A stretch of 64,000 nucleotides of DNA. It comes from an uncultured Psychromonas sp. GTDB lineage: Bacteria > Pseudomonadota > Gammaproteobacteria > Enterobacterales > Psychromonadaceae. The notes beneath the pieces are model-generated. The model made no database searches and was not told the DNA's origin. It saw only the letters and a program-made list of their open reading frames with translations. The position numbers and the translations under genes are program-made. The stretch is from positions 97,806 to 161,805 of the forward strand of contig NZ_CANLFB010000006.1 in the NCBI RefSeq assembly GCF_947489755.1, in the 5' to 3' direction. This document shows positions 26,781-35,449 of the stretch, in pieces. Within the stretch, counting starts at the first letter, position 1, and each line of letters starts with the position of its first letter.

Positions 26781-26842
26781 AACAGGCTAGCTTCACTTCA
26801 GAGAGTCTACAGGTAACAAATACGTAACAGAGATCCTATAAT

Positions 26843-27565
26843 CTAACGCTTTGTTAAGCCCTTTTTATTCAAATACGGCAGAATGTGCGGACGAGACTCT
26901 TTTGATAATTGCCCTGTCACTTGTTCTGACCACGTACTTTGTTTTTGATTACTCGAGCGGTGTTCATAATAGTTATGTATGACTTCATCGTACTCTTTAA
27001 TATCATCCATATTCAGTGGTTGATATTGGTTTTCATGCATAATCACATGAGCTGGTAAACGCGGTTTAACTTCAGGATCTTGCGCTGGATAACCTAAACA
27101 CATACCAAATAATACCGATGTATTTTGTGGTAACTCAAGCAGCTCATCAACCAACTGTATCTTGTTACGCAATCCACCAATATAGACGCCACCTAATCCT
27201 AATGACTCAGCTGCTAACAAACAATTTTGCGCCATAATGCCACAATCAACAGCGCCAATAAGTGTCAGTTCAGTAAAGTCAGCTTGCACCTCTGGATTAA
27301 TTGCTGCATGACGTTGATAATCAATACAAAACACCAAAAACTCAGTTGCATTTTCGACATAAGGTTGATTACCCGCATACTCAGCTAACAACTTACGTTT
27401 GCTTTTATCCGTCACTCGAATGATAGAAACAACTTGTAACATGCTCGATGAAGAAGCCGCTAATCCAGCTTGAATAATCGAATCGAGTTGGCTTTTCTCT
27501 ATTGGTTGATCAGTATATTGGCGAATCGATCGGTGATTTAACATGGTCTCAATGGTTTGGTTCAT
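26843..27565 (-). CDS. nfsA: Oxygen-insensitive NADPH nitroreductase NfsA
   Basis: FMN-dependent two-electron reductase of nitroaromatics and quinones. The 240 residues equal E. coli NfsA. Family motifs present are LNHRSIRQYTDQPI (N-terminal FMN phosphate contact), AGLAASSSSMLQ, VDCGIMAQNCLLAAESLGLGG and the C-terminal KSRPHILPYLNKKGL equivalent (KESRPHILPYLNKKGL). E. coli nfsA is induced by SoxRS; I see no obvious soxbox here. Transcribed alone. Confidence 0.93.
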   Translation of the reverse strand: MNQTIETMLNHRSIRQYTDQPIEKSQLDSIIQAGLAASSSSMLQVVSIIRVTDKSKRKLLAEYAGNQPYVENATEFLVFCIDYQRHAAINPEVQADFTELTLIGAVDCGIMAQNCLLAAESLGLGGVYIGGLRNKIQLVDELLELPQNTSVLFGMCLGYPAQDPEVKPRLPAHVIMHENQYQPLNMDDIKEYDEVIHNYYEHRSSNQKQSTWSEQVTGQLSKESRPHILPYLNKKGLTKR

Positions 27566-27812
27566 AAATCAGTAATCCTTGTCATTATCGTTATAAGTCG
27601 CGTTATAAGGTGCCACACTATCTTAATAACATTTGTGAAGCGTTTGCAGTACAACTAATGCAGTAAAAAATATTGAAATAAAAACATGGACTTGATTCCA
27701 TTAGGTAAAATCACATAGTGATTATTTCAAACACAACTAGGATGGCCAAATAAGGCACCTCCTATTTATCATCCGTCTGTACTCGCTTATGTTATCAGTT
27801 TGTTTATAAAAG

Positions 27813-27840
27813 AAAAAAGGTAACCGAGGCTACCTTTTTT
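27813..27840 (-). terminator. Intrinsic terminator of the AhpD-like gene
   Basis: AAAAAAGGTA (27813-27822) pairs with TACCTTTTTT (27831-27840) around an 8-nt loop, 25 nt beyond the stop of the gene ending at 27865. The symmetric A/T flanks could make it bidirectional. Confidence 0.85.
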
Positions 27841-27864
27841 ATATCATACTTTAAAAATCATCAA

Positions 27865-28407
27865 TTATTTTATGAATTTCTTAAAGGGTGCATCAACTGG
27901 CGTATCTGCAAGGTGGTTTGTGTAGTTACTCATGACTTTTTGAGATAAACCAACAATAATTTCAAGTAATTGTTGCTTGCCGTAACCTGCCGTAAAAAAC
28001 GTCTCAATTTGCTCATCGCTAATAACCCCACGTTCGCGCACCATTAACAGCGTCGTTTCACGTAGTACTTCTAACTTAGGGTTAGCCAATGGTGTTTTAT
28101 TCACAAGTGCATCAACAACATCTTGGTCAACTTTCATTGAAGCCGCAATCGCACTATGTGCTGGTACACAATAATGACATTCATGCTCAACGTTAATTGA
28201 CTGCCACACAACCGTTAACTCTTCAGCGTTAAACGATGTTTTTTGGAAAAGATCATGCAGTACTTGGTAACCTTTTAATAACGTTGGTGCTTCTGCCATT
28301 ACTGCATGTAAGTTAGGTACCATACCAAATGCGGCTACTGAATCAGCCATTAGCGGTTTTGATGCTTCAGGTGCGTTTTCTGCGGTGTATAAAGTAAATT
28401 CTGTCAT
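27865..28407 (-). CDS. Carboxymuconolactone decarboxylase / AhpD-like peroxidase family protein
   Basis: A 180-residue all-helical CMD-fold protein. The redox motif CHYCVPAH (CxxC plus His, in NVEHECHYCVPAHSAIA) is the AhpD-type active site, supporting an alkylhydroperoxidase-like thiol role rather than decarboxylation. ATG 28407 follows a TTGGAG ribosome-binding site; the TTG/ATG at 28419 would add four residues (MELN). Two TetR-type inverted repeats lie 57-95 nt upstream, indicating repression by a TetR regulator not encoded next to it. Confidence 0.9.
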   Translation of the reverse strand: MTEFTLYTAENAPEASKPLMADSVAAFGMVPNLHAVMAEAPTLLKGYQVLHDLFQKTSFNAEELTVVWQSINVEHECHYCVPAHSAIAASMKVDQDVVDALVNKTPLANPKLEVLRETTLLMVRERGVISDEQIETFFTAGYGKQQLLEIIVGLSQKVMSNYTNHLADTPVDAPFKKFIK

Positions 28408-28463
28408 GTTTAACTCCAATTAATAATTAGTTTTAAGTAACTCTGAGGCCATACTATTTAAAT

Positions 28464-28502
28464 TTGAGCGAACGTTCAATGTAAATTTGAACAAACGTTC
28501 AA
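28464..28502. promoter_or_regulatory. Double TetR-type operator
   Basis: TTGAAC-N4-GTTCAA occurs perfectly at 28487-28502 and with one mismatch at 28464-28479, with starts 23 bp apart. Its place in the promoter region of the AhpD-like gene suggests cooperative repression. The spacing and symmetry are typical of TetR-family sites, but the regulator is not identified. Confidence 0.75.
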
Positions 28503-28916
28503 AATAAATCAATTATCACCTGACCAATGAGATATACGCTGAGCGTAAGGCGGGTGTCCGACCTGTAAGTGAAATCTTTGGAGGAAGGTTTATGCGCATG
28601 TGTAGAAAGCACAAAATATAGCCATTGAAATAAAAGATGACAGCAGCAATGCTATTGGTAGACAGATTAATAATCTTTATTGATGAGTACCTACTTAAGC
28701 ACGGAACAGGAAAGGACACGATGAAACGGAACTTTGATGATAAATATTAGTCAATGTTACTGGGTGGTCATAACGAGCACAATCAAAACTGGCTCAATCA
28801 AGTTTTCTGCGTAAAACACTGATCCTTTTTTAAGAAACTCACAAACTAACGACTCTGTTATAACGTGATTGCCAATTATTATCCTTTTTTATTTTTCGTC
28901 CACATAAGGCCTTGCT
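28503..28916. other. Intergenic DNA upstream of mrcB
   Basis: About 410 nt. A stretch at about 28530-28740 is less AT-rich and keeps short open frames (AERKAGVRPVSEIFGGRFMR, and EYLLKHGTGKDTMKR ending at a TAG), which may be debris of a lost gene. I cannot name it. The mrcB promoter should lie at about 28800-28900. Confidence 0.4.
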
Positions 28917-31187
28917 GTGCTTCATAAATACACCTCTATTCATAAATACTTAAGTAAACGATGGACTGCATTATTGGTATTAATAATAATCGCTATCGGT
29001 ATTCTCCTCTATTTAGATTCCATCGTTAATTCGACTTTTAAAGATAAACAATGGTCAGTTGCATCCACGGTTTATGCTCGACCTTTAGAAATATATGAAG
29101 GTTCACCGCTCACATTGGCTGATTTACGTGAAGAAATGACATTGCTTGGGTATCATTTTGTACGCCATGTTAATAAGCCCGGTGAAGCATTAATCGATCG
29201 AAATAAAATAACCATTTTCATCCCTGAGTTTCAATTCAGTGACGAATTAGCGGCAGCACAAAAAATTAGAGTTACCTTGAATAATGGCTTTGTTTCAACC
29301 TTAGAAAGTAAAGACAATACAGCATTAGTACGATTGCAACCTTTGGTTATAGGCGGCATTTATCCTTCGCACAACGAAGATAGAATATTAGTTCAACTTG
29401 ACGATGTCCCAGCGTCTTTACAATCAATGTTGCTTGCTGTGGAAGATAAAGATTTTTATGATCATTATGGTATTTCAGTGCGTGGTATCGCACGAGCAAT
29501 GGTTGCCAATATTAAAAAAGGTGGATTCTCACAGGGCGCCTCAACCCTAACACAACAATTAATTAAAAATTACTACCTCACGCCAGAGCGAACGTTAATT
29601 CGTAAAGCGCAAGAAGCATTGATGGCACTATTATTAGAATTACATGCAAGTAAAGCTGACATTTTAGAAGGATATATGAATGAAATATACCTTGGTCAAG
29701 ATGGGCCGCGTGCCATTCATGGTTTTGGCTTAGCAAGTCAATATTATTTCAAAAAAAATCTGATGGATTTATCTATTTCGCAACAAGCACTGTTAGTCAC
29801 ACTGGTGCGCGGTGCCAGTTATTACAACCCATGGCGTAACCCTGAACGTGCCTTAAAACGCCGTAATTTAGTACTAGATATTGCAGTGAGAGAAAATCGC
29901 CTTGAGGCAGACCTTGCTGAATTAGCTAAGCAAGAACCGCTAGACGTTGGTGATCGTAACGCTGGCAGTAATAAACGTTACCCCGCTTATTTAGATCTTG
30001 TCCGTAAGCAACTACAGGATGATTACAAAGCGGAAGACTTGAGTTCGAATGGCTTGTCTATTTTCACTCATTTTAACCCTTTAATTCAAGAAACGGCTGA
30101 GTCTAGCTTGGTTAAAATGATTGATAAACATAAACAATCTGACGATAGTGCTAGCCTACAAGGAGCAGTGATCGTTACACAACCAAATACAGGCGCAGTA
30201 ACCGCAATTGTTGGTGGTAGCAATACTCAGTATGCAGGATTTAACCGCGCAATTGATGCCCGCCGACAAATAGGCTCATTAATGAAACCCGCTGTCTATT
30301 TAACAGCGTTGGAAAAAAGTGAACAATATACGTTAGCGACCCCAATAAGCGATGCAGCTTACGAACAAAAATTAGCTAACGGTGATAGTTGGGCTCCTAA
30401 AAATTACGACTTAAAAGATCACGGCGATGTACTTTTATATAAAGCGTTAGCGCATTCATACAACCAGGCAACAGCGCGTTTAGGCAATGAACTAGGCTTA
30501 GATAATATTTTATCAACTATAAAACGACTTGGCGTGGATAGCGATATTCCAGCGGTCCCAGCAATTACATTAGGCGCTGCTGAATTGAGTCCGCTTGAGG
30601 TCGCTCAAATGTATCAAACTATTTCATCTGGAGGGTTTTATACGCCATTATTGGCGATCAGCTCCGTTGTCGATGCACAGGGTGAAGTATTAACAAGTTA
30701 CCCTATTGATATTCAAAAACGCTTTAATTCAAGTTCGATTTATACGCTACGCCATGCTTTACAAGCGGTGACGCACGAAGGATCCGCTAAAGCATTACAA
30801 TGGTTATTACCTGATTTTGCTGTTGCAGGAAAAACCGGGACAACCAATGATTTACGAGACAGTTGGTTTGCAGGCTTTTCCGACGATATGCAAGCGGTTG
30901 TTTGGCTTGGTCGTGATGATAATAAAACAATGGGCTTAACCGGTTCAAGCGGTGCACTTCGTGTCTGGGCTGATATTTTCAAAGCGCGTGCTCATCAGCC
31001 CTTACAAAACGTTCCACCAAAAAACGTCACGCTAAGTTGGGTGGATGGTGAATCAGGTGTAGGTAGTGAAGATCGCTGTGATAATGCCATACAATTACCT
31101 TTCGTGAGTGGCACGCAGCCAGAAGAAGAAATACGTTGCAGTACAACCGATAAAGTCATGGATTGGTTCCGTAACTTCACTAACTAA
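28917..31187 (+). CDS. mrcB: Penicillin-binding protein 1B, bifunctional glycosyltransferase/transpeptidase
   Basis: Class A PBP that polymerises and cross-links peptidoglycan at the inner membrane. The 756 residues hold a short cytoplasmic tail, one helix (about 17-36), and a UB2H domain (about 48-140) that in E. coli binds LpoB. The GT51 domain has catalytic Glu176 in AVEDKDFYDHYG and GASTLTQQLIKN. The transpeptidase has Ser454 in GSLMKP, HSYNQA and KTGTTND. The start is GTG 28917 behind AAGG. A TPR lipoprotein gene follows after 31 nt. Confidence 0.95.
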   Translation: MLHKYTSIHKYLSKRWTALLVLIIIAIGILLYLDSIVNSTFKDKQWSVASTVYARPLEIYEGSPLTLADLREEMTLLGYHFVRHVNKPGEALIDRNKITIFIPEFQFSDELAAAQKIRVTLNNGFVSTLESKDNTALVRLQPLVIGGIYPSHNEDRILVQLDDVPASLQSMLLAVEDKDFYDHYGISVRGIARAMVANIKKGGFSQGASTLTQQLIKNYYLTPERTLIRKAQEALMALLLELHASKADILEGYMNEIYLGQDGPRAIHGFGLASQYYFKKNLMDLSISQQALLVTLVRGASYYNPWRNPERALKRRNLVLDIAVRENRLEADLAELAKQEPLDVGDRNAGSNKRYPAYLDLVRKQLQDDYKAEDLSSNGLSIFTHFNPLIQETAESSLVKMIDKHKQSDDSASLQGAVIVTQPNTGAVTAIVGGSNTQYAGFNRAIDARRQIGSLMKPAVYLTALEKSEQYTLATPISDAAYEQKLANGDSWAPKNYDLKDHGDVLLYKALAHSYNQATARLGNELGLDNILSTIKRLGVDSDIPAVPAITLGAAELSPLEVAQMYQTISSGGFYTPLLAISSVVDAQGEVLTSYPIDIQKRFNSSSIYTLRHALQAVTHEGSAKALQWLLPDFAVAGKTGTTNDLRDSWFAGFSDDMQAVVWLGRDDNKTMGLTGSSGALRVWADIFKARAHQPLQNVPPKNVTLSWVDGESGVGSEDRCDNAIQLPFVSGTQPEEEIRCSTTDKVMDWFRNFTN

Positions 31188-31218
31188 ATCGACTAAACCA
31201 AATGAAGAGATCATTATC

Positions 31219-31638
31219 ATGAATCATTATAAAATTGTTACTGTTGTTTGTTTATCTAGTTTTTTATGGGCCTGTAGTACTTCACCTACTACAACACCTG
31301 TTAGCGCACCAGTGACAGATCCTACAACACCAAGTTCAATCAGCGCTCCAACAGAAAGTCCTGATAATACGGTAAAGGGAAGCTCAGCATTAAACTCATT
31401 ATTAAACCTTGCTGAGCAGCAAGAAAGCAATGGCAACTTACGTGGTGCAAGAGCGACCTTAGGACGTGCGATACGAATCTCTCCACGTAACCCAGAAACC
31501 TATTTACGCCTAGCAGAGTTAAGCTACCGCGAAGGTAAAAATGCGCAATCACAATCGTTCGCTGAAAAAGCATTGAGTTTGAATCCGAGTAAAGCATTGA
31601 CCGAACAAGCTGAATCATTGTTAGAAAGCTTATATTAG
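31219..31638 (+). CDS. TPR-repeat outer-membrane lipoprotein
   Basis: A 139-residue secreted lipoprotein. The signal peptide MNHYKIVTVVCLSSFLWACS ends in a lipobox (LWAC, acylated Cys19), followed by a Thr/Pro/Ser-rich linker (about 20-55). One to two tetratricopeptide repeats follow (LNLAEQQESNGNLRGARATL and LRLAELSYREGKNAQSQSFA). A longer frame starting inside mrcB (31108) is rejected in favour of this ATG because the signal peptide begins there. Placement 31 nt after mrcB suggests co-transcription and a possible helper role for PBP1B, analogous to but not homologous with LpoB; this role is an inference. Confidence 0.85.
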   Translation: MNHYKIVTVVCLSSFLWACSTSPTTTPVSAPVTDPTTPSSISAPTESPDNTVKGSSALNSLLNLAEQQESNGNLRGARATLGRAIRISPRNPETYLRLAELSYREGKNAQSQSFAEKALSLNPSKALTEQAESLLESLY

Positions 31639-32163
31639 ACACGCTTTTATTAGAGAGTCTTTTATTAAATACTTTTCCTCAGAGCCTAGATTCACATAGC
31701 TAGGTTCGCATAACTAGGTCAGCATAACTACATTCAAGGCAAAATAAGTTAAGCCCCTCATCAATTAATACACTTGTTGAGGGGCTGCGTCATATCAAGC
31801 AAAAAAGTAGCGGGATACTAAATTAGCACACATAAACGCCCCCTGCTCATAACACTACACAATACAACCATATGCTTCCCAACCTAACCTTGCTTGAGGA
31901 CATTCAATAACTCAATAAAAATGAACGGTCAAATATCAAATCCCCTATTAACAATACTGTCACTGGTTCTCAACACCTTTTTTTCAATATGTAAGTTTAA
32001 CATTCTACATTGAAAATTTTTCATCATTAACTAACCACATATCATTCCCTTTATTTTTAAAAAACAAAAAAAACCTAAAATTCAATCACTTAAATAAAAA
32101 CCAAGAAATGGCATCATATTTGCTCCAATCAGATCACTAATGCAATAAAGAGGTAACAGTTTA
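31639..32163. other. Intergenic DNA with imperfect repeats and a hairpin
   Basis: About 525 nt. Imperfect 14-15-nt repeats (around GCTAGGTTCGCATAA) lie at about 31683-31733. A 9-bp stem AGCCCCTCA / TGAGGGGCT at about 31752-31786 lacks a good T-run and is a doubtful terminator for the mrcB unit. The remainder is AT-rich; the aldehyde dehydrogenase promoter must be near 32060-32130. Confidence 0.5.
31683..31733 (+). repeat. 14-15-nt imperfect tandem repeat
   Basis: Successive units GCCTAGATTCACATA, GCTAGGTTCGCATAA and CTAGGTCAGCATAA, then a partial CTACATTC. Noncoding, downstream of the TPR lipoprotein gene. Confidence 0.6.
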
Positions 32164-33546
32164 ATGAGTAATTCAATAGTAACAATCAATCCTTTTACTG
32201 AAAAAAAGCTAAAAGAATATACATTGATGACACATAAAGAAGCTAAAGATGCAGTAGTCAATTCAAACCAATGTTTCGATGAATGGAAACTTGTCCCTGT
32301 TTCAGAACGAGCAAAACTTGCCAAAGCACTCGCAAAAGTAATTGAAGAAAATAGCGATGAATTAGTTGAGCTGATGGTTGAAGAGATGGGCAAAGTAAAA
32401 TCTCAAGGCGAACAAGAAGTTGCCCTTTGCGCGAATATTTGTAAATACACAGCAGATATTGCAGAAAAAGAATTAGCGAATGAAAACCGCGATTACGACG
32501 GTGGTAAAGCAATAATAACGTATCAGCCAATAGGCGTAATATTAGGCATTCAACCTTGGAATTTTCCACTCTACCAAGTAATAAGATACAGCATCAGTAA
32601 TTTGGTGGCAGGTAATACGACGGTAATGAAGCACGCTTCAAATGTGTTTGGTATGGCAAAGAAAATACAATCATTATTCGAACAAGCAGGCTTTCCAAAA
32701 TATGCTTACCAATCATTATTAATTGATGGCAAAACGGCCAGTAAACTAATTAGCCATGATGGCATCAAAGGCGTTACCTTTACAGGCAGTGACGCCATAG
32801 GAAAACAAGTAGCAGAAAATGCAGCTAAACGCAGTAAAAAAACTGTAATGGAGCTGGGTAGTAATGATGCTTATATTGTTTTAGATGACGCAGATATCCC
32901 ACTAGCGATTGAAACATGTGTTACTGGCCGTATTGTTAATAACGGTCAAACCTGTGTTGCCGCAAAACGCTTTATCATCACCGAAAAAAATTATGATCAA
33001 TTTAAGGCTGGATTCAAAAAAGCGATGATGCAGCTAAAAATGGGTGATCCGAACGCTAAAGATACTGACCTAGGACCGATGGCTAGAAAAGATTTGCAAG
33101 AGAAGCTACACGAACAGGTCACTGAGTCCATTGCAGCAGGCGCAACCGTTGTTTGTGGCTGTGAAATGCCTGATAGAAAAGGTTTCTTTTATCCCGCCTC
33201 TATTTTAGAGAATGTGACGCCCAACATGCCTGCTTACGATGACGAGTTGTTTGGGCCAGTCGCCGCGCTTATTAAAGCAAAAGATAATGATGATGCCATG
33301 CGTATTGCAAACGATTCACGCTATGGTTTAGGTGGCGGTATTTTCTCTAAGGATGAAGCTAGCGCAACAGAACTGGCGGTGAAACACTTTGATACAGGGA
33401 TGGTCAATATTAATGGCTTTGCTTTATCTCAACCAAACTTACCGTTTGGGGGAGTTAAAAGTAGTGGTTACGGTCGAGAACATGGCGGTTTTGGTTTAAA
33501 AGAATTCATGAATATAAAATCAGTGATGGTTGCTCAGACTAAGTAA
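32164..33546 (+). CDS. sad: NAD(P)-dependent succinate-semialdehyde dehydrogenase, Sad/YneI type
   Basis: Aldehyde dehydrogenase superfamily enzyme, 460 residues like E. coli Sad (462). The oxyanion Asn lies in QPWNFPLYQV, general-base Glu230 in MELGSNDAYIVLDDADI, and nucleophile Cys264 in NNGQTCVAAKRF. The MELGSND variant and FGPVAALIKAKDND are typical of the Sad subgroup. Substrate assignment (succinate semialdehyde) is by family; related short-chain aldehydes are possible. Its own terminator follows. A strong ribosome-binding site (AAAGAGGTAACAG) precedes the ATG. Confidence 0.87.
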   Translation: MSNSIVTINPFTEKKLKEYTLMTHKEAKDAVVNSNQCFDEWKLVPVSERAKLAKALAKVIEENSDELVELMVEEMGKVKSQGEQEVALCANICKYTADIAEKELANENRDYDGGKAIITYQPIGVILGIQPWNFPLYQVIRYSISNLVAGNTTVMKHASNVFGMAKKIQSLFEQAGFPKYAYQSLLIDGKTASKLISHDGIKGVTFTGSDAIGKQVAENAAKRSKKTVMELGSNDAYIVLDDADIPLAIETCVTGRIVNNGQTCVAAKRFIITEKNYDQFKAGFKKAMMQLKMGDPNAKDTDLGPMARKDLQEKLHEQVTESIAAGATVVCGCEMPDRKGFFYPASILENVTPNMPAYDDELFGPVAALIKAKDNDDAMRIANDSRYGLGGGIFSKDEASATELAVKHFDTGMVNINGFALSQPNLPFGGVKSSGYGREHGGFGLKEFMNIKSVMVAQTK

Positions 33547-33588
33547 TCGCTAAATGTTAATAATTTGTAATAACTAAATCGTCAGTTT

Positions 33589-33616
33589 GTGCTCAACATT
33601 CGTTGAGCACTTTTTA
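33589..33616 (+). terminator. Intrinsic terminator of sad
   Basis: GTGCTCAAC (33589-33597) and GTTGAGCAC (33602-33610) form a 9-bp perfect stem with loop ATTC, followed by TTTTTAA. Confidence 0.93.
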
Positions 33617-33829
33617 ATAAGTTAAGCACTGAGTAAATTCAGTCTTATAGGAAATACAATCACTTCTAGTCCTCCCTAATGACCACTCACTCCTCATTAA
33701 TTTATCTGCATAAAAACAGTAGCTTAAACTTTCAATGCCCGCCAAGGCAAAATGCGAAGGCACAATCATTACCTAAAAAGTCCCCGGCTTAAATACAATA
33801 AAGCATTAATGGACAGGCTAAATTACTGT

Positions 33830-33955
33830 TAAAAACTATTGTTAGAAAGTGATTGCTAGAAAATGATGGTTAGAAAGTAATTGCTAGAAAATCATGGTTA
33901 AAAAGTGATAGTTAGAAGGTTCTCGTTAAAAGATGATGATTAGAAAGCAGGTATT
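33830..33955 (+). repeat. 14-nt degenerate tandem repeat, nine units
   Basis: Nine consecutive 14-nt units from 33830 to 33955 follow the consensus AGAAAGTGATGGTT (for example AGAAAGTGATTGCT, AGAAAATGATGGTT, AGAAAGTAATTGCT, AGAAAATCATGGTT, AAAAAGTGATAGTT). Alternate units resemble each other most, hinting at an older 28-nt period. Because 14 is not a multiple of 3, a coding role is unlikely. Confidence 0.85.
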
Positions 33956-34098
33956 AAACACCTATATTAAAAAAACCTTTTTATTAGAAGCCTTGCTTCC
34001 AAAATATAGGTTACCTTTATCAGGAGAGGTATTTTTTTAAGCGGGATTATAGAGTATTAATCAATAAACGTTATGTAGAGCCATGTTCTCTCATATTT

Positions 34099-34130
34099 AT
34101 TAACCATGTTGATTAATTAACATGGTTAAT
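34099..34130. promoter_or_regulatory. Perfect 12-bp inverted repeat with 8-nt spacer
   Basis: ATTAACCATGTT (34099-34110) and AACATGGTTAAT (34119-34130) flank GATTAATT. No T-run follows, so an operator or cruciform is more likely than a terminator. It ends on the start codon of the doubtful ORF at 34129. Confidence 0.55.
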
Positions 34131-34329
34131 GCTAAAAACGCTAAAAGATCATCGGGAAATTGATGACCTTTTATTTAATACTTATTTAGCTAAAAATCCA
34201 ACTTTTGATTTTTTTGCTATTTTGACTGTTCTTTTTTCTTTTGCTGTCAAAAGCGGTTTTTTCTTACCGGTTTTTTTACTGTCTTGGCCTTTACTCACGA
34301 TGCTTTCCTTTATTAAGATAAACAACTAA
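34129..34329 (+). CDS. Doubtful small membrane protein
   Basis: A 66-codon frame with a hydrophilic start (MLKTLKDHREIDDLLF) and a Phe/Leu-rich hydrophobic stretch at about 25-60 that could form two membrane helices. I do not recognise it. No ribosome-binding site is visible; the start lies in the right arm of a perfect inverted repeat. In DNA this AT-rich, such a Phe-rich frame may arise by chance. Confidence 0.2.
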   Translation: MLKTLKDHREIDDLLFNTYLAKNPTFDFFAILTVLFSFAVKSGFFLPVFLLSWPLLTMLSFIKINN

Positions 34330-34654
34330 TAACCCTATAACAAACCTTACCCGATGCCATTAAGCACTCTGGTAACAGCGAGATTATGTGCCTAAGTATT
34401 TAGAATAGATAGCGATATTTAGCGTAAAATTGAAAATAATTTAAAGGTAATATAGAGCTAAAATTCGAGGGTCAAAAAAGAGTATTAGAAGGGTTTTATT
34501 GGTGATTTTATTAGAAAGTGTTGCCGTTCGATATTAGTTATTCATTCATCTTAGATCATCAACATATTTTGGTATTTATTATCATGAATTTCACCCTATC
34601 CGCGACTCACCTTTCTCTTATCAAGAGATAATTTTTGCCCACAACACACAAAAA

Positions 34655-34790
34655 TCATGCAGAGCTTAGGCCGCTCATTTAACTATACTGTTACATAAAA
34701 CACAGTCACATAAATCACTTCGCATAAATTGTTCCATTCCTTAGCTTGCTCATTAATTCGTAAAAACTCAACGAAGCAAATGCAGATAAC
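34655..34790 (+). repeat. Degenerate copy of the composite repeat
   Basis: Matches the copy at 37440-37833 in the blocks GCAGAGCTTAG..CCGCTCAT, AACTATACTGT and AAACTCAACG, with many changes. Oldest-looking copy in the window. Confidence 0.55.
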
Positions 34791-34913
34791 CAAATTAAGT
34801 CACCTTGTATTTTTTAGCTTAAAAGCAAAACACAATCAGGCCTTCAAATCCACAATATACGTTAGTGCTAATTAAATCCCTCAAAACAACAAGAATCAAC
34901 GTTCTCCAGATAC

Positions 34914-34937
34914 AAAAAAAGCAAACCGAAGCTTGCT
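34914..34937 (-). terminator. Terminator of the NTF2-like gene
   Basis: AGCAAAC / GCTTGCT stem with one mismatch, next to a run of seven A on the plus strand (U-tract on the minus strand), 78 nt beyond the stop at 35015. Confidence 0.7.
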
Positions 34938-35014
34938 ATTAAGTGTTACAAAATATTCTTTTTAAGTGAAAGTAACTAGCATCAGAACCTCACAAAAAAC
35001 AGTTAAATTAATCG

Positions 35015-35449
35015 TTATTGAAGTACGTAAGATTTACCGATTATTTTCCATTCATTATTAATTTTAGTCAGTGTTAATGCATCATAAAAACGATTAGTAG
35101 AGCGGAAAAGTACCACTGCTAAGCGGTCATCGACAATATCCAAACTCAAGATTTCACCATCACGATCTCCGCCGACTGGGTTTTCGTTAGCAGCCCATTT
35201 ATTTAAGACACTGTTCATATCCTTCCAAGACTTAATAATCTCTTTACCATTATCATCTTTTACTACACCGACCATAGTTGCGTGATCTGCCGCAAACGCA
35301 CGAAATAAACGTGTTTGGCTTGCTTCGCCCTGCCCTTGGAAGTAATCATTTACGGCTGCTTCTATTGCAACTTTATCCGTCGCTTTGTCAGCTTGTGCAT
35401 TTAATGAAAAAAAGGTAATACCTACGATAATTAAAAATGATTTCAACAT
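35015..35449 (-). CDS. Secreted NTF2-like (lumazine-binding/SnoaL-type) protein
   Basis: A 144-residue exported protein. The signal peptide MLKSFLIIVGITFFSLNAQA is followed by an NTF2-like cone fold: DKVAIEAAVNDYFQGQGE, then FAADHATMVGVV and a C-terminal LTLTKINNEWKIIGKSYVLQ typical of the putative lumazine-binding/DUF4440 group. A longer frame to 35485 (MAIYNTPSRDHI...) would mask the signal peptide, so ATG 35449 is chosen. The function is unknown; such proteins often bind small ligands in the periplasm. Confidence 0.82.
   Translation of the reverse strand: MLKSFLIIVGITFFSLNAQADKATDKVAIEAAVNDYFQGQGEASQTRLFRAFAADHATMVGVVKDDNGKEIIKSWKDMNSVLNKWAANENPVGGDRDGEILSLDIVDDRLAVVLFRSTNRFYDALTLTKINNEWKIIGKSYVLQ

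Larger units (their letters stand above)
33617..35014. other. Gene-poor stretch with minisatellite, palindrome and repeat remnant
   Basis: About 1.4 kb. It holds the 14-nt tandem repeat (33830-33955), a 12-bp inverted repeat (34099-34130), one doubtful small membrane ORF (34129-34329), a degenerate copy of the composite repeat (about 34655-34790) and a terminator (34914). No other supported gene. Confidence 0.6.

Noticed and set aside
31108..31218. Upstream extension of the TPR lipoprotein frame into mrcB
   Set aside because: The signal peptide with its lipobox starts at ATG 31219; the extension is the other frame of the mrcB 3' end.
31752..31786. Hairpin AGCCCCTCA / TGAGGGGCT as a terminator for the mrcB operon
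   Set aside because: Long loop and no T-run on either side; kept only as a remark in the spacer entry.
33830..33955. 14-nt array as a CRISPR
   Set aside because: Units are contiguous without spacers, degenerate and too short; no cas gene is present.
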